Assembly: GCF_009805705.1 (NCBI RefSeq)
Contig: NZ_VSMB01000007.1
Coordinates: 124,001-188,000, forward strand
Length of the DNA: 64,000 nucleotides
Reading direction: 5' to 3'
From: Ruania rhizosphaerae
GTDB lineage: Bacteria > Actinomycetota > Actinomycetes > Actinomycetales > Beutenbergiaceae
Position 1 is the first letter of the stretch. Each line of letters opens with the position of its first letter. Made by a program: the position numbers and the translations under genes. The notes beneath the pieces are model-generated. The model saw nothing but the letters and a program-made list of their open reading frames with translations. It had not been told where the DNA came from and ran no database searches. Below, piece by piece: positions 54,747 to 63,460 of the stretch.

Positions 54747-56075
54747 CGCGGGCAGTGTGACCTCGTGGAGCCAGGCGTCGAAGAAGGCGCGCAGCGACCG
54801 TCCGCTGACCTCCTCGGCCAACGCGAGGAAGTCCTCGGTGCAGACGACCCCACCGCGGTGCTGCGCGACCCAGCGGCGCAGCAGCTGCCCGAAGTCCTCG
54901 GCACCGATCAGGTCCCGCAGGGCCGCCAGCGTCAGCGCCCCGCGCTTGTAGACGCGATCGTCGAACATGTCCGCCGCACCCGGATCGCTGAGCCGCAGAT
55001 CCTGGGGCAGCGCGCTGAGCCGAGCGTGCTCGCGGGCCGCATGCTCGGCGATCCCCGGACCACCGGAGTGCTCGGACCACACCCATTCGCTGAAGCAGGC
55101 GAACCCTTCGTGCAGCCAGATGTCCTGCCAGGAGCTCGCCGTGACGGCGTTGCCGAACCACTGGTGGGACAGCTCGTGCGCGATGAGCCGGACGGCGTCC
55201 CAGTCCGCCGAGCAGTGGTTGCGTCCGAAGGTCGAGAGGGCCTGTGACTCGAGCGGGATCTCCAACGGGTCGTCGGTGATCACACACGAGTAGGAGTCGA
55301 AGGGGTAGGGCCCGAACGCGTCCTCGAAGCACGTCAGCATCTCGCGCTGCCGGCCGAAGGACGCCGCGAAAGCGTCCGTGGGCAGTCCCTCCGGCCGGAG
55401 GATCCGGATCGGTACGCCGGGTCCGTCCAGCGACTGCTCGCGGTACTTCCCTATCTGCACCGAGGCCAGGTACGGAGCCATCGGGTGGCGCTGCTGGAAC
55501 GTCCATGTCCGCCGTGAGCCACGGCGTCTCACCTCCCGCGTCTCACCGCTGAAGGCCACGGTGTAGTCGGCGGGCAGGGTGAGGTGCACGTCGTAGCTGG
55601 CCTTGTCCCGCGCCTGGTCGTTGCACGGGAACCACGACGGCGACCCGTGCGGCTGCGAGGCCACGATCACCCCGTCGGTCAGCTCCTCCCAGCCTGCCTC
55701 GCCCAGGGTGGCCGAGCGCACCGGCCTGGGGTTGCCCCCGTACTCGATGCGGACGACGAGCTCCGACCCGGCGGGTGCGGGCTTCTTCAGGGTGACGGTG
55801 AGCCGCTTCGGCTTGCGGGTGTACTTGCCGAGCGTGGCGCCCGTCACGGACACCTTCGTCACGCGCAGCTCGTGCAGGTCGAAGCGCAGTGCGGAGGTGT
55901 CGGTGAGGGTGTGCAGCCGCACCTCGGCCACGCCGTCGAGCAGGTTGCTGCGGGGTTGATAGGTCAGGTCCAACTGGTAATGGTCGACGGCGTAGCGCGG
56001 GTCGCCATGGTCGGGCATGTACGTATCGGTCGTGCCGGGTGTAACGGGCGTCTCGGGGGTGTGCGTTCGCGTCAC
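54738..56075 (-). CDS. M1 family zinc aminopeptidase
   Basis: This zinc peptidase of the gluzincin clan has 445 residues. The metal site is HELSH at about 300-304 with the third ligand Glu323 in LHEGFACFSEW. The substrate-binding GxMEN motif of typical M1 enzymes is altered: DPLEIPLESQALSTF replaces the usual GGMEN. It lacks the C-terminal HEAT domain and has no signal peptide. The GTG start overlaps the stop of the Pls-like synthetase (GTGA), so they are made together. In epsilon-poly-lysine producers an aminopeptidase degrades the polymer, and this one could trim or detoxify the product. Confidence 0.88.
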   Translation of the reverse strand: MTRTHTPETPVTPGTTDTYMPDHGDPRYAVDHYQLDLTYQPRSNLLDGVAEVRLHTLTDTSALRFDLHELRVTKVSVTGATLGKYTRKPKRLTVTLKKPAPAGSELVVRIEYGGNPRPVRSATLGEAGWEELTDGVIVASQPHGSPSWFPCNDQARDKASYDVHLTLPADYTVAFSGETREVRRRGSRRTWTFQQRHPMAPYLASVQIGKYREQSLDGPGVPIRILRPEGLPTDAFAASFGRQREMLTCFEDAFGPYPFDSYSCVITDDPLEIPLESQALSTFGRNHCSADWDAVRLIAHELSHQWFGNAVTASSWQDIWLHEGFACFSEWVWSEHSGGPGIAEHAAREHARLSALPQDLRLSDPGAADMFDDRVYKRGALTLAALRDLIGAEDFGQLLRRWVAQHRGGVVCTEDFLALAEEVSGRSLRAFFDAWLHEVTLPASR

Positions 56076-59000
56076 GCCTCCTCCTCCCAGGGGCCGATCG
56101 GGTTGCCGAGCCACCGGGTGCGGCTCGGTACGGATTCACCGCGCATCACCAGGGAGGCGGGCCCTACTGTGGCATCACGGTCGAGATGCGCAGCAGGCAG
56201 GATCACACTGTTCGGCCCGAGAGTGGCTCCGGCGCCGATGACCACGCGGTCCATGGCGAGCACACGGTCGTGGAACAGATGGGTCTGGACCACGCATCCG
56301 GCGTTGATGCATGATCCTGCGCCCAGCTCGACCAGATCCGGTTCGGGAAGCCAGTACGTATCGCACCAGACGCCGTCACCGATCTTTGCCCCCATGGCGC
56401 GGAACCACACGTTCAGGGCGACGGTGCCCTGCGCCAGGGAGCAGAACCAACGCGCGGCGAGAACTTCGGTGAACGTGTCCGCCAACTCACCGCGCCACAC
56501 AGCCCCGCTCCAGAGCGGGTGCTCACTGACCCGGTGCGTACCCACCAGGAGCCACTTCGCGGCCACGGTGATCCCCGCGGCGATCAGACCGGCGAGCAGG
56601 AGGACCAGCGGGCCCAGCAGCACTGCGGCGATGAGGCCCGTCCAGGACCAGGGTTCACCGGCCGACCCTCCGAGGAGCACCAGCAGTGCGGTGCCCACGA
56701 CGAGCATGAGGCACACGGAGCCGAACAGGGGGATCACCCGGCCCGTCTCGACCAGTCCGCGCAGCACTCGCAGGCGGGTGCTCGGTTCATAGGTGCGCGT
56801 CTCGTCGGCCGGCCCGCCCTCGCGGCGCAGCTGGGTGGGCGGGCTACCGATCCACGACGTCCCCGCCCGCGCGGTGCCGCGCTTGGGTGCCGCGGAGAGG
56901 ACGGCCACGAGGGAGGCCTTCGGGATCTTCCGCCCGGGTGCGGCCATCCCGGAGTTGCCGAGGAAGGCGCGCTTGCCGATCTTCACGCGTTCGGCTCGCA
57001 GCCAACCACCGGTGAGCTCGTAGCCGCCCACGAGGGTGTCGTCCGCGAGGAAGGACTGGTCGCCGATCTGCGTCAGCTTCGGGATCAACACCACCGTGGA
57101 GGCCTCGACGCCGCGGCCCACACGGGCGCCGAGTGCTCGCAGCCACCACGGCGTGAGTGCTCCGGCATACAACGGAAAGAGCCAGTCGCGGGCTTCGTCC
57201 ATGAGCCGTACCGTGGCCCACACCGCCAGACCCCGCCCGGAGCGGACGGGCACCGGGCCGCTCCGGACGGCCGGGGCGAGGATCCGCACGACGGCGATGA
57301 CGAGGATCATCAACGTCGCGTAGCCGGCCAGTGCGGCCAGTGGCAGCCACGGCCACACTTTCGCCCACGCGTGGCTCAGGTCCGTCGTGGTACGAAGCAC
57401 CGGCCACAGCACCAGCGCACCGACCGCGGCGGCGCACCAGGGCAGGGCGGCCAGGAGCATGCCGATGACGGCGTAGCCCGCCACCCAGGCGCGACCACCG
57501 GCCGGGGCTCGCTTCGACCAGGGCCCCCGGGCGGAGCCGGTGACCTCAGCGGGAGATCCGGAGACCAGCCGCTCGGCCCGCACCCTGCCGGCGACGAACG
57601 ATCCCGCAGCCACTTCGGCGCCCCGGCCCACTGTGGCGCCTGGGCCGAGCGTGCTCCGGGCACCGATCCGCGCCCGGGCGGCGATCGAGATCCGGCCCAG
57701 ATGCACCCGGTCACCGTCGATCCATGCACCGGTCAGGTCCACCTCGGGTTCGACGCAGGCGCGTTTGCCGATCCGGAGGAACCCGGTGACTGGCGGCAGG
57801 GAGTGCAGATCCACGTTCGAGGCGATCTTGGCGCCGAGCAGGCGGGCGTACCACGTGATCGAGGCGGCACCGGCGAGACCCGTCGCAGCCAGTTCATCCT
57901 GGATCCGGCCGGCCAGCCAGTACCGCAGATGGACCTTCCCGCCGCGGGGGTAGGTGCCCGGCTGGATGCCACGCAGCACCACCCGGATCAGCCCGGCCGC
58001 GACGAGCATCCGGCCCTGCGGGAGGACGAACAGTGCGGTGGTCACGACCACCAGCCAGATCGGGGGCGCCGGCCACCAGCCGAGTACCGGGTGCAGCAGC
58101 GCGCCGGCGAGCAGCAGCCAGGCGATCCATCGCAGCGTCGCCAGTGCGCGCAGCGGGTAGAAGGCGAGGATCTGCCCCACCTTCGTCCTCGTGCGGATGG
58201 GGGAGACCGCGCGGTTCGTGCGTGTGGTGGTCGTGCTTGACTGGACGAGGCTGTCCAGATATGCCGATAGTGCGCCCAGGGTCGGGTAGGCGTAGATGTC
58301 GCCGACGGCGACCTCCGGATGGCGTGCCCGGATCCGCCCGACGGTCTGTGCCGCGGTGAGCGAACCGCCGCCGAGGTCGAAGAAGTCCGCTCCGGCGTCG
58401 GCCGGATCCGCGGCGAGTACATCGCGCCAGATGCCCACCAGCCACTCCTGGGTGGGTGACCATCGTGCGGTCGTGCTCGGTGTGCTGGGCAGCGGCCACG
58501 GCAGCGCGTCCCGGTCCACCTTGCCGGAGGTGCGGGTGGGAAGGGTGTCGACCACGGCGAGGCGCGGCACCAGTGCCGCTGGCATGCGCTCGCGCAGCAG
58601 AGCGAGTGCGGCGCTCTGATCGAAGGTCTCCTCGACGGTGAGGTAGCCGACCAGCACCTGGTTGCCGGCGGAGGTCTCGCGCACGGCAGCGGCGGCGCCG
58701 GCCACCCCGGCCAGTCGCAGCAGTTGGCCATCGATCTCGCCGAGCTCGATCCGTCGGCCGCCGAGCTTGATCTGATCGTCGGCCCGCCCGGCGAAGACCA
58801 GGCCGGCCGGGTCGTTCCTGACCAGATCGCCTGAGCGGTACCCGCGCGCCCAGCCCAGGGTGGGCACCGGCGCGTACTTCTCAGCGTCCTTGTCCGGATC
58901 GAGGTAGCGGGCCAGTCCCACGCCGCCGATGATCAACTCACCGGTCTCACCTTCGGCCACCGGGACGCCGTCGTGATCGACGACGGCGAGGTCCCACCCG

Positions 59001-60016
59001 TCCAGCGGCAGTCCGATCCGGACCGGCTCGGACCCGTCCAGGGGTGCTGCGCATGCCACCACAGTGGCCTCGGTCGGGCCGTAGGTGTTCCACACCTCGC
59101 GGCCGGGCCCTTGCAGCCGGGCGGCGAGCTCGGCCGGTGCCGCCTCGCCGCCGAGGATCACCAGCCGGACACGATCCAGCGACGCTGGTGGCCACAGCGC
59201 CACCAGGGTGGGCACCGTGGAGACGATGGTGATGTCGTTGGCCGTCAGCCACGGCCCGACGTCCACACCGGAGCGCACCAGCGAGCGTGGCGCGGGGACG
59301 AGGCAGGCGGCGTGCGCCCAGGCGAGCCACATCTCCTCACAACTGGCATCGAAACCGACCGAGAGCCCGGCCATCACCCGGTCTCTCGGACCGATCGGGT
59401 CGGCGGTGAGGAAGAGACGGGATTCGGCATCGACGAAGGCGGCGGCACTGCGGTGGGAGACGGCGACGCCCTTCGGCGTTCCGGTGGAACCCGAAGTGAA
59501 GATGATCCACGCGTCATCGGCAGGGCGTGGGGTCCGCTCGGGTGCTTCTGCGGGCGAAGGTGCGCCGTGGACGCCAGGGGGAGGGCCGCCGTCGGGGGTG
59601 GTGAACTGCACCGTGGGAGCGGTGGCCGTGATCTCGAGACTGTTGCCGATGATGGCGATCACGGCAGCCTCGGTGAAGACGGTGCGCGCCCGCTCCGGCG
59701 GGTCATCCGCATCGACCGGCACGTAGGCGGCGCCGGCCATCAGAGTGCCCAAGATCGCGACGTACAGCTCCGTGGTTCCGGAGCTGACCCGCACCCCCAC
59801 CCGATCGCCGCGGCGCACACCGAGGGTGGTGAGCCGGTCGGCCAGGTCCGCAGCAGCTTCGGCGAGTTCGCGGTACGAGAGCTGGGTGAGGCCGCTGTCG
59901 AGGGCGGGGGCCTCGGGATGGGCGTTCACGGAGTCCGTGAAGATGTCCATCAGGGTGCGGGGCGGGGTGGCGCGGTCGGAGGCGAGCAGCGAGGGCAGCA
60001 AGCTGGCGGCGGGCAC
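56072..60016 (-). CDS. Pls/PosA-type nonribosomal peptide synthetase (probable poly-amino-acid synthetase)
   Basis: The membrane synthetase has 1314 residues. The adenylation domain (about 20-510) has FTSGSTGTPKG (173-183), YGPTEATVV, YRSGDLVR and the catalytic Lys499. A carrier domain has Ser552 in LGGGSLTA. Then come paired membrane segments alternating with three soluble hexapeptide-repeat-like domains (KIASNVDLHSLPPVTGFLRIG; GARVGRGVEASTVVLIP; GAKIGDGVWCDTYWLPEPD, shown in parts). There is no condensation or thioesterase domain. This is the layout of Streptomyces Pls, which links lysines through epsilon-amide bonds and is about the same length. Pocket residues read by hand as D-A-E-S-I-G-T-V-V-K, close to known lysine codes. 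A GTG start at 60016 is used. It is divergent from rhaI. Confidence 0.88.
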   Translation of the reverse strand: MPAASLLPSLLASDRATPPRTLMDIFTDSVNAHPEAPALDSGLTQLSYRELAEAAADLADRLTTLGVRRGDRVGVRVSSGTTELYVAILGTLMAGAAYVPVDADDPPERARTVFTEAAVIAIIGNSLEITATAPTVQFTTPDGGPPPGVHGAPSPAEAPERTPRPADDAWIIFTSGSTGTPKGVAVSHRSAAAFVDAESRLFLTADPIGPRDRVMAGLSVGFDASCEEMWLAWAHAACLVPAPRSLVRSGVDVGPWLTANDITIVSTVPTLVALWPPASLDRVRLVILGGEAAPAELAARLQGPGREVWNTYGPTEATVVACAAPLDGSEPVRIGLPLDGWDLAVVDHDGVPVAEGETGELIIGGVGLARYLDPDKDAEKYAPVPTLGWARGYRSGDLVRNDPAGLVFAGRADDQIKLGGRRIELGEIDGQLLRLAGVAGAAAAVRETSAGNQVLVGYLTVEETFDQSAALALLRERMPAALVPRLAVVDTLPTRTSGKVDRDALPWPLPSTPSTTARWSPTQEWLVGIWRDVLAADPADAGADFFDLGGGSLTAAQTVGRIRARHPEVAVGDIYAYPTLGALSAYLDSLVQSSTTTTRTNRAVSPIRTRTKVGQILAFYPLRALATLRWIAWLLLAGALLHPVLGWWPAPPIWLVVVTTALFVLPQGRMLVAAGLIRVVLRGIQPGTYPRGGKVHLRYWLAGRIQDELAATGLAGAASITWYARLLGAKIASNVDLHSLPPVTGFLRIGKRACVEPEVDLTGAWIDGDRVHLGRISIAARARIGARSTLGPGATVGRGAEVAAGSFVAGRVRAERLVSGSPAEVTGSARGPWSKRAPAGGRAWVAGYAVIGMLLAALPWCAAAVGALVLWPVLRTTTDLSHAWAKVWPWLPLAALAGYATLMILVIAVVRILAPAVRSGPVPVRSGRGLAVWATVRLMDEARDWLFPLYAGALTPWWLRALGARVGRGVEASTVVLIPKLTQIGDQSFLADDTLVGGYELTGGWLRAERVKIGKRAFLGNSGMAAPGRKIPKASLVAVLSAAPKRGTARAGTSWIGSPPTQLRREGGPADETRTYEPSTRLRVLRGLVETGRVIPLFGSVCLMLVVGTALLVLLGGSAGEPWSWTGLIAAVLLGPLVLLLAGLIAAGITVAAKWLLVGTHRVSEHPLWSGAVWRGELADTFTEVLAARWFCSLAQGTVALNVWFRAMGAKIGDGVWCDTYWLPEPDLVELGAGSCINAGCVVQTHLFHDRVLAMDRVVIGAGATLGPNSVILPAAHLDRDATVGPASLVMRGESVPSRTRWLGNPIGPWEEEA

Positions 60017-60133
60017 GGTGAACAGTCTGGCGTATGCCGGACCGTACGCGCCGCCATGGGGCCCGGTCGCGACGCGCGTTCCTCGACGGCCCAGCCCTTG
60101 ACGGCAGCGGCAGGCATCTTCTAATCTGATGCT

Positions 60134-60147
60134 GAATCGTTTCAGAT
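60134..60147. promoter_or_regulatory. LacI-type operator between the Pls-like and rhaI genes
   Basis: CTGAATCGTTTCAG is a 14-bp palindrome with one central mismatch. It is 61 bp before the rhaI ATG and 118 bp from the synthetase start, so it could affect both divergent promoters. The core recurs at 54192. Confidence 0.75.
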
Positions 60148-60180
60148 CGGATGTCGACTGCTGTCGTCACCATCGGACTT

Positions 60181-60192
60181 GGAGTGCACTCC
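60181..60192 (+). promoter_or_regulatory. Self-complementary ribosome-binding site of rhaI
   Basis: GGAGTGCACTCC is a perfect palindrome whose first four bases are the only Shine-Dalgarno match for the ATG at 60195. If folded, it would hide the ribosome site. Confidence 0.4.
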
Positions 60193-60194
60193 CC

Positions 60195-61373
60195 ATGACC
60201 ACCTCGGCCACCGCCGCCCCGCAGGTACGTGAAGCCCTCGCCGCCCAGACCATCGAGCTCCCCTCGTGGGCGTTCGGCAACTCCGGCACCCGGTTCAAGG
60301 TGTTCTCGACCCCCGGGGTGCCGCGCGATCCCTTCGAGAAGATCGCCGACGTCGCCCAGGTGCACGCCTATACCGGCGCTGCGCCGCGGGTCTCCCTGCA
60401 CATCCCGTGGGATCTGGTGGACGATTACGAGGCGCTCGCTGCACATGCGAGCGATCTCGGTGTGCAGATCGGGGCGATCAACTCCAACCTGTTCCAGGAG
60501 GACATCTACAAGCTCGGCTCGCTCACCCATGTCGACCCCGCCGTGCGCCGGAAGGCGATTGACCACCACAAGCAGTGCATCGACGTGATGCGCGCGACCG
60601 GGTCCACCGACCTCAAGCTCTGGCTCCCCGACGGCACCAACTACGCCGGCCAGGACGACATCCGGGGCCGGCAGGATCGCCTCGCCGAGTCCCTGCAGGA
60701 GATCTACGCCGCACTCGACCCGAACCACCGGCTGCTGATCGAGTACAAGTTCTTCGAGCCGTACTTCTACACGATGGACATCCCCGACTGGGGCACCTCG
60801 CTGGTGCACTGCCTGGCCCTCGGCGACCAAGCCGCCGTCGTGCTCGATACCGGCCACCACGCGCCGGGGACGAACATCGAGTTCATCGTCGCCCAGCTGG
60901 TGCGGCTCGGGAAGCTCGGCGCGTTCGACTTCAACTCCCGCAACTATGCCGATGACGATCTCATCGTCGGCGCCGCGGACCCCTTCCAGCTGTTCCGGAT
61001 CATGAACGAGATCGTCACCAATGACGCGCTGAAGGCGGAAGCGGGCGTGAACTTCATGCTCGACCAGTGCCACAACATCGAGCCGAAGATCCCTGGCCAG
61101 ATTCGCTCGGTCATGAACGTTCAGGAAGCCACGGCCAAGGCACTGATCGTCGACCGCGAAGCCCTGCGCGAGGCGCAGATCTCCGGTGACGTGCTCGGTG
61201 CCAACGCCGTGCTGATGGACGCCTACAACACCGACGTGCGCCCGCTGCTCGCCGAGATCCGCGCCGAGAAGGGGCTGGCCGAAGACCCCTACGCCGCCTT
61301 CAACGCCTCCGGATACCTCGACCAGATCGCCGCCGAGCGGGTCGGCGGGCAGCAGGCCGGCTGGGGCGCCTGA
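60195..61373 (+). CDS. rhaI: L-rhamnose isomerase
   Basis: This enzyme converts L-rhamnose to L-rhamnulose. It has 392 residues of the Pseudomonas-type RhaI TIM-barrel family rather than E. coli RhaA. Metal ligands are in LLIEYKFFEPYFY, VLDTGHHAPGTN and FDFNSRNYADDDL. The ATG at 60195 is chosen over the 60129 frame, which would translate through the operator. It begins the operon rhaI, rhaD-dehydrogenase, rhaB. Confidence 0.9.
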   Translation: MTTSATAAPQVREALAAQTIELPSWAFGNSGTRFKVFSTPGVPRDPFEKIADVAQVHAYTGAAPRVSLHIPWDLVDDYEALAAHASDLGVQIGAINSNLFQEDIYKLGSLTHVDPAVRRKAIDHHKQCIDVMRATGSTDLKLWLPDGTNYAGQDDIRGRQDRLAESLQEIYAALDPNHRLLIEYKFFEPYFYTMDIPDWGTSLVHCLALGDQAAVVLDTGHHAPGTNIEFIVAQLVRLGKLGAFDFNSRNYADDDLIVGAADPFQLFRIMNEIVTNDALKAEAGVNFMLDQCHNIEPKIPGQIRSVMNVQEATAKALIVDREALREAQISGDVLGANAVLMDAYNTDVRPLLAEIRAEKGLAEDPYAAFNASGYLDQIAAERVGGQQAGWGA

Positions 61374-61423
61374 GCGCCCCGACGCATCTCTCGACAGTTC
61401 AGTCTCCCATCCAGAAAGCGATC

Positions 61424-63460
61424 ATGACGAACCAGGCAGTCACCGACCTGATCACCCGTTCCAACCGCCTCGGCGCCGACCCGCGCAACACCAACTACGC
61501 CGGCGGCAACACCTCCGCCAAGGGGTCCGAGACCGACCCTGTGACCGGCGAGCAGATCGAACTGTGCTGGGTGAAGGGGTCCGGCGGGGACCTCGGCACC
61601 CTGAAGGCGTCCGGCTTGGCCGTGCTTCGCCTGGACCGGCTGCGCTCGCTCGTCGACGTCTACCCCGGCCTGGACCGCGAGGACGAGATGGTCGCTGCCT
61701 TCGACTACTGCCTGCACGGCAAGGGCGGCGCGGCGCCGAGCATCGACACGGCCATGCACGGACTGGTGGACGCCCCGCACGTCGATCACCTGCACCCCGA
61801 CTCCGGCATCGCGATCGCCACCGCCGCCGACGGCGAGGCCCTGACCTCGACCATCTTCGGCGACCGGGTGGTCTGGGTGCCGTGGCGCCGCCCCGGGTTC
61901 CAGTTGGGGCTTGATATCGCCGCGATCAAGGAGAAGAACCCGCAGGCGATCGGCTGCGTCCTCGGCGGCCACGGCATCACCGCCTGGGGTGAGACCTCCG
62001 AGGAGGCGGAGGCGAACTCCCTGGAGATCATTCACACCGCCGAGTCCTACATCGCCGCCCACGGCAAGGCTGACCCGTTCGGCGCCGTCCGGCCCGGCTA
62101 CGAGGCGCTCCCCGAGGCCGAGCGCCGCGCGAAGGCGGCTGCGCTCGCCCCGACCATCCGGGGCATTGCCTCCACGGATGCTCCGCAGATCGGGCACTTC
62201 ACCGATTCCGACGTCGTCCTGGACTTTCTCGCGAGCGAGAAGCTCGCCCCGCTGGCCGAACTCGGCACCTCCTGCCCGGACCACTTCCTGCGCACCAAGG
62301 TCAAGCCGCTCGTAGTTGACCTGCCCGCCGACGCCCCGGTCGAGGACGTGGTGGCACGGCTGGAGGAACTGCACGAGACCTACCGCGCCGACTACGCCGG
62401 CTACTACGACCGCCATGCCAGTGCGGACTCACCGGCGATGCGCGGTGCGGATCCGGCCATCGTGCTCGTGCCCGGCGTCGGGATGTTCTCCTTCGGCAAG
62501 AACAAGCAGACCGCCCGCGTGGCCGGTGAGTTCTACGTGAACGCCATCAACGTGATGCGCGGCGCCGAGTCACTCTCCACCTACGCCCCGATCGAGGAGT
62601 CCGAGAAGTTCCGGATCGAGTACTGGGCACTCGAGGAGGCCAAGCTCCAGCGGATGCCGAAGCCGAAGGCCCTGGCCACCCGCGTCGCCCTGGTGACCGG
62701 TGCGGCTTCCGGGATCGGAAAGGCCATCGCCACGCGACTGGCTGCTGAGGGGGCGTGCGTCGTCATCGCCGACCTCAACCTGGAAGCGGCCCAGGAGGTC
62801 GCCGACGAGCTCGGTGGCTCCGACGTCGCTGCGGCCGTGGCGTGCGACGTGACCGACGAGGCGCAGGTCAGCGCCCTCATCGACGCCGCCTCACTCGCCT
62901 TCGGTGGTGTGGACCTCGTGGTCAACAACGCCGGCCTGTCGATCTCCAAGCCGCTGCTGGAAACCTCCGTCAAGGACTGGGACCTGCAGCATGATGTGAT
63001 GGCCCGGGGCTCCTTCCTGGTGGCCCGCGAAGCCGCCCGGGCGCTGATCGCTCAGAAGCTCGGCGGCGACATCGTCTACATCGCGTCCAAGAACTCCCTG
63101 TTCGCCGGCCCGAACAACATCGCCTACTCGGCCACCAAGGCCGACCAGGCCCATCAGGTGCGCCTGCTCGCGGCCGAGCTCGGTGAGCACGGTGTGCGCG
63201 TGAACGGCATCAACCCTGACGGTGTGGTCCGCGGCTCCGGCATCTTCGCCGGCGGCTGGGGCGCCAAGCGGGCTGCCGTCTACGGCGTCAAGGAGGAGGA
63301 GCTGGGCCAGTACTACGCCCAGCGCACGCTACTCAAGCGCGAGGTGCTTCCCGAGCACGTCGCCGCCGCGGTTTTCGCCCTCACCGGCGGGGACCTCAGC
63401 CAGACCACCGGTCTGCACATCCCGGTCGATTCCGGGGTGGCGGCCGCGTTCCTGCGCTGA
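61424..63460 (+). CDS. rhaD: Bifunctional rhamnulose-1-phosphate aldolase/alcohol dehydrogenase
   Basis: The 678-residue fusion cleaves rhamnulose-1-phosphate to dihydroxyacetone phosphate and L-lactaldehyde, then oxidises lactaldehyde to lactate. Residues 1-410 are the class II aldolase part (NYAGGNTSAKG; HVDHLHPDSGIA). Residues 420-678 are a short-chain dehydrogenase with the NAD motif TGAASGIGKA, NNAG and the YSATK catalytic motif. The arrangement matches RhaEW of Bacillus and actinobacteria. It overlaps rhaB by one base. Confidence 0.94.
   Translation: MTNQAVTDLITRSNRLGADPRNTNYAGGNTSAKGSETDPVTGEQIELCWVKGSGGDLGTLKASGLAVLRLDRLRSLVDVYPGLDREDEMVAAFDYCLHGKGGAAPSIDTAMHGLVDAPHVDHLHPDSGIAIATAADGEALTSTIFGDRVVWVPWRRPGFQLGLDIAAIKEKNPQAIGCVLGGHGITAWGETSEEAEANSLEIIHTAESYIAAHGKADPFGAVRPGYEALPEAERRAKAAALAPTIRGIASTDAPQIGHFTDSDVVLDFLASEKLAPLAELGTSCPDHFLRTKVKPLVVDLPADAPVEDVVARLEELHETYRADYAGYYDRHASADSPAMRGADPAIVLVPGVGMFSFGKNKQTARVAGEFYVNAINVMRGAESLSTYAPIEESEKFRIEYWALEEAKLQRMPKPKALATRVALVTGAASGIGKAIATRLAAEGACVVIADLNLEAAQEVADELGGSDVAAAVACDVTDEAQVSALIDAASLAFGGVDLVVNNAGLSISKPLLETSVKDWDLQHDVMARGSFLVAREAARALIAQKLGGDIVYIASKNSLFAGPNNIAYSATKADQAHQVRLLAAELGEHGVRVNGINPDGVVRGSGIFAGGWGAKRAAVYGVKEEELGQYYAQRTLLKREVLPEHVAAAVFALTGGDLSQTTGLHIPVDSGVAAAFLR

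Noticed and set aside
54225-60016. Whether the Pls-like gene is a normal NRPS module missing its partners
   Set aside because: The C-terminal membrane and hexapeptide-repeat region is intact and full length (1314 residues), which is the stand-alone Pls layout rather than a truncated module.
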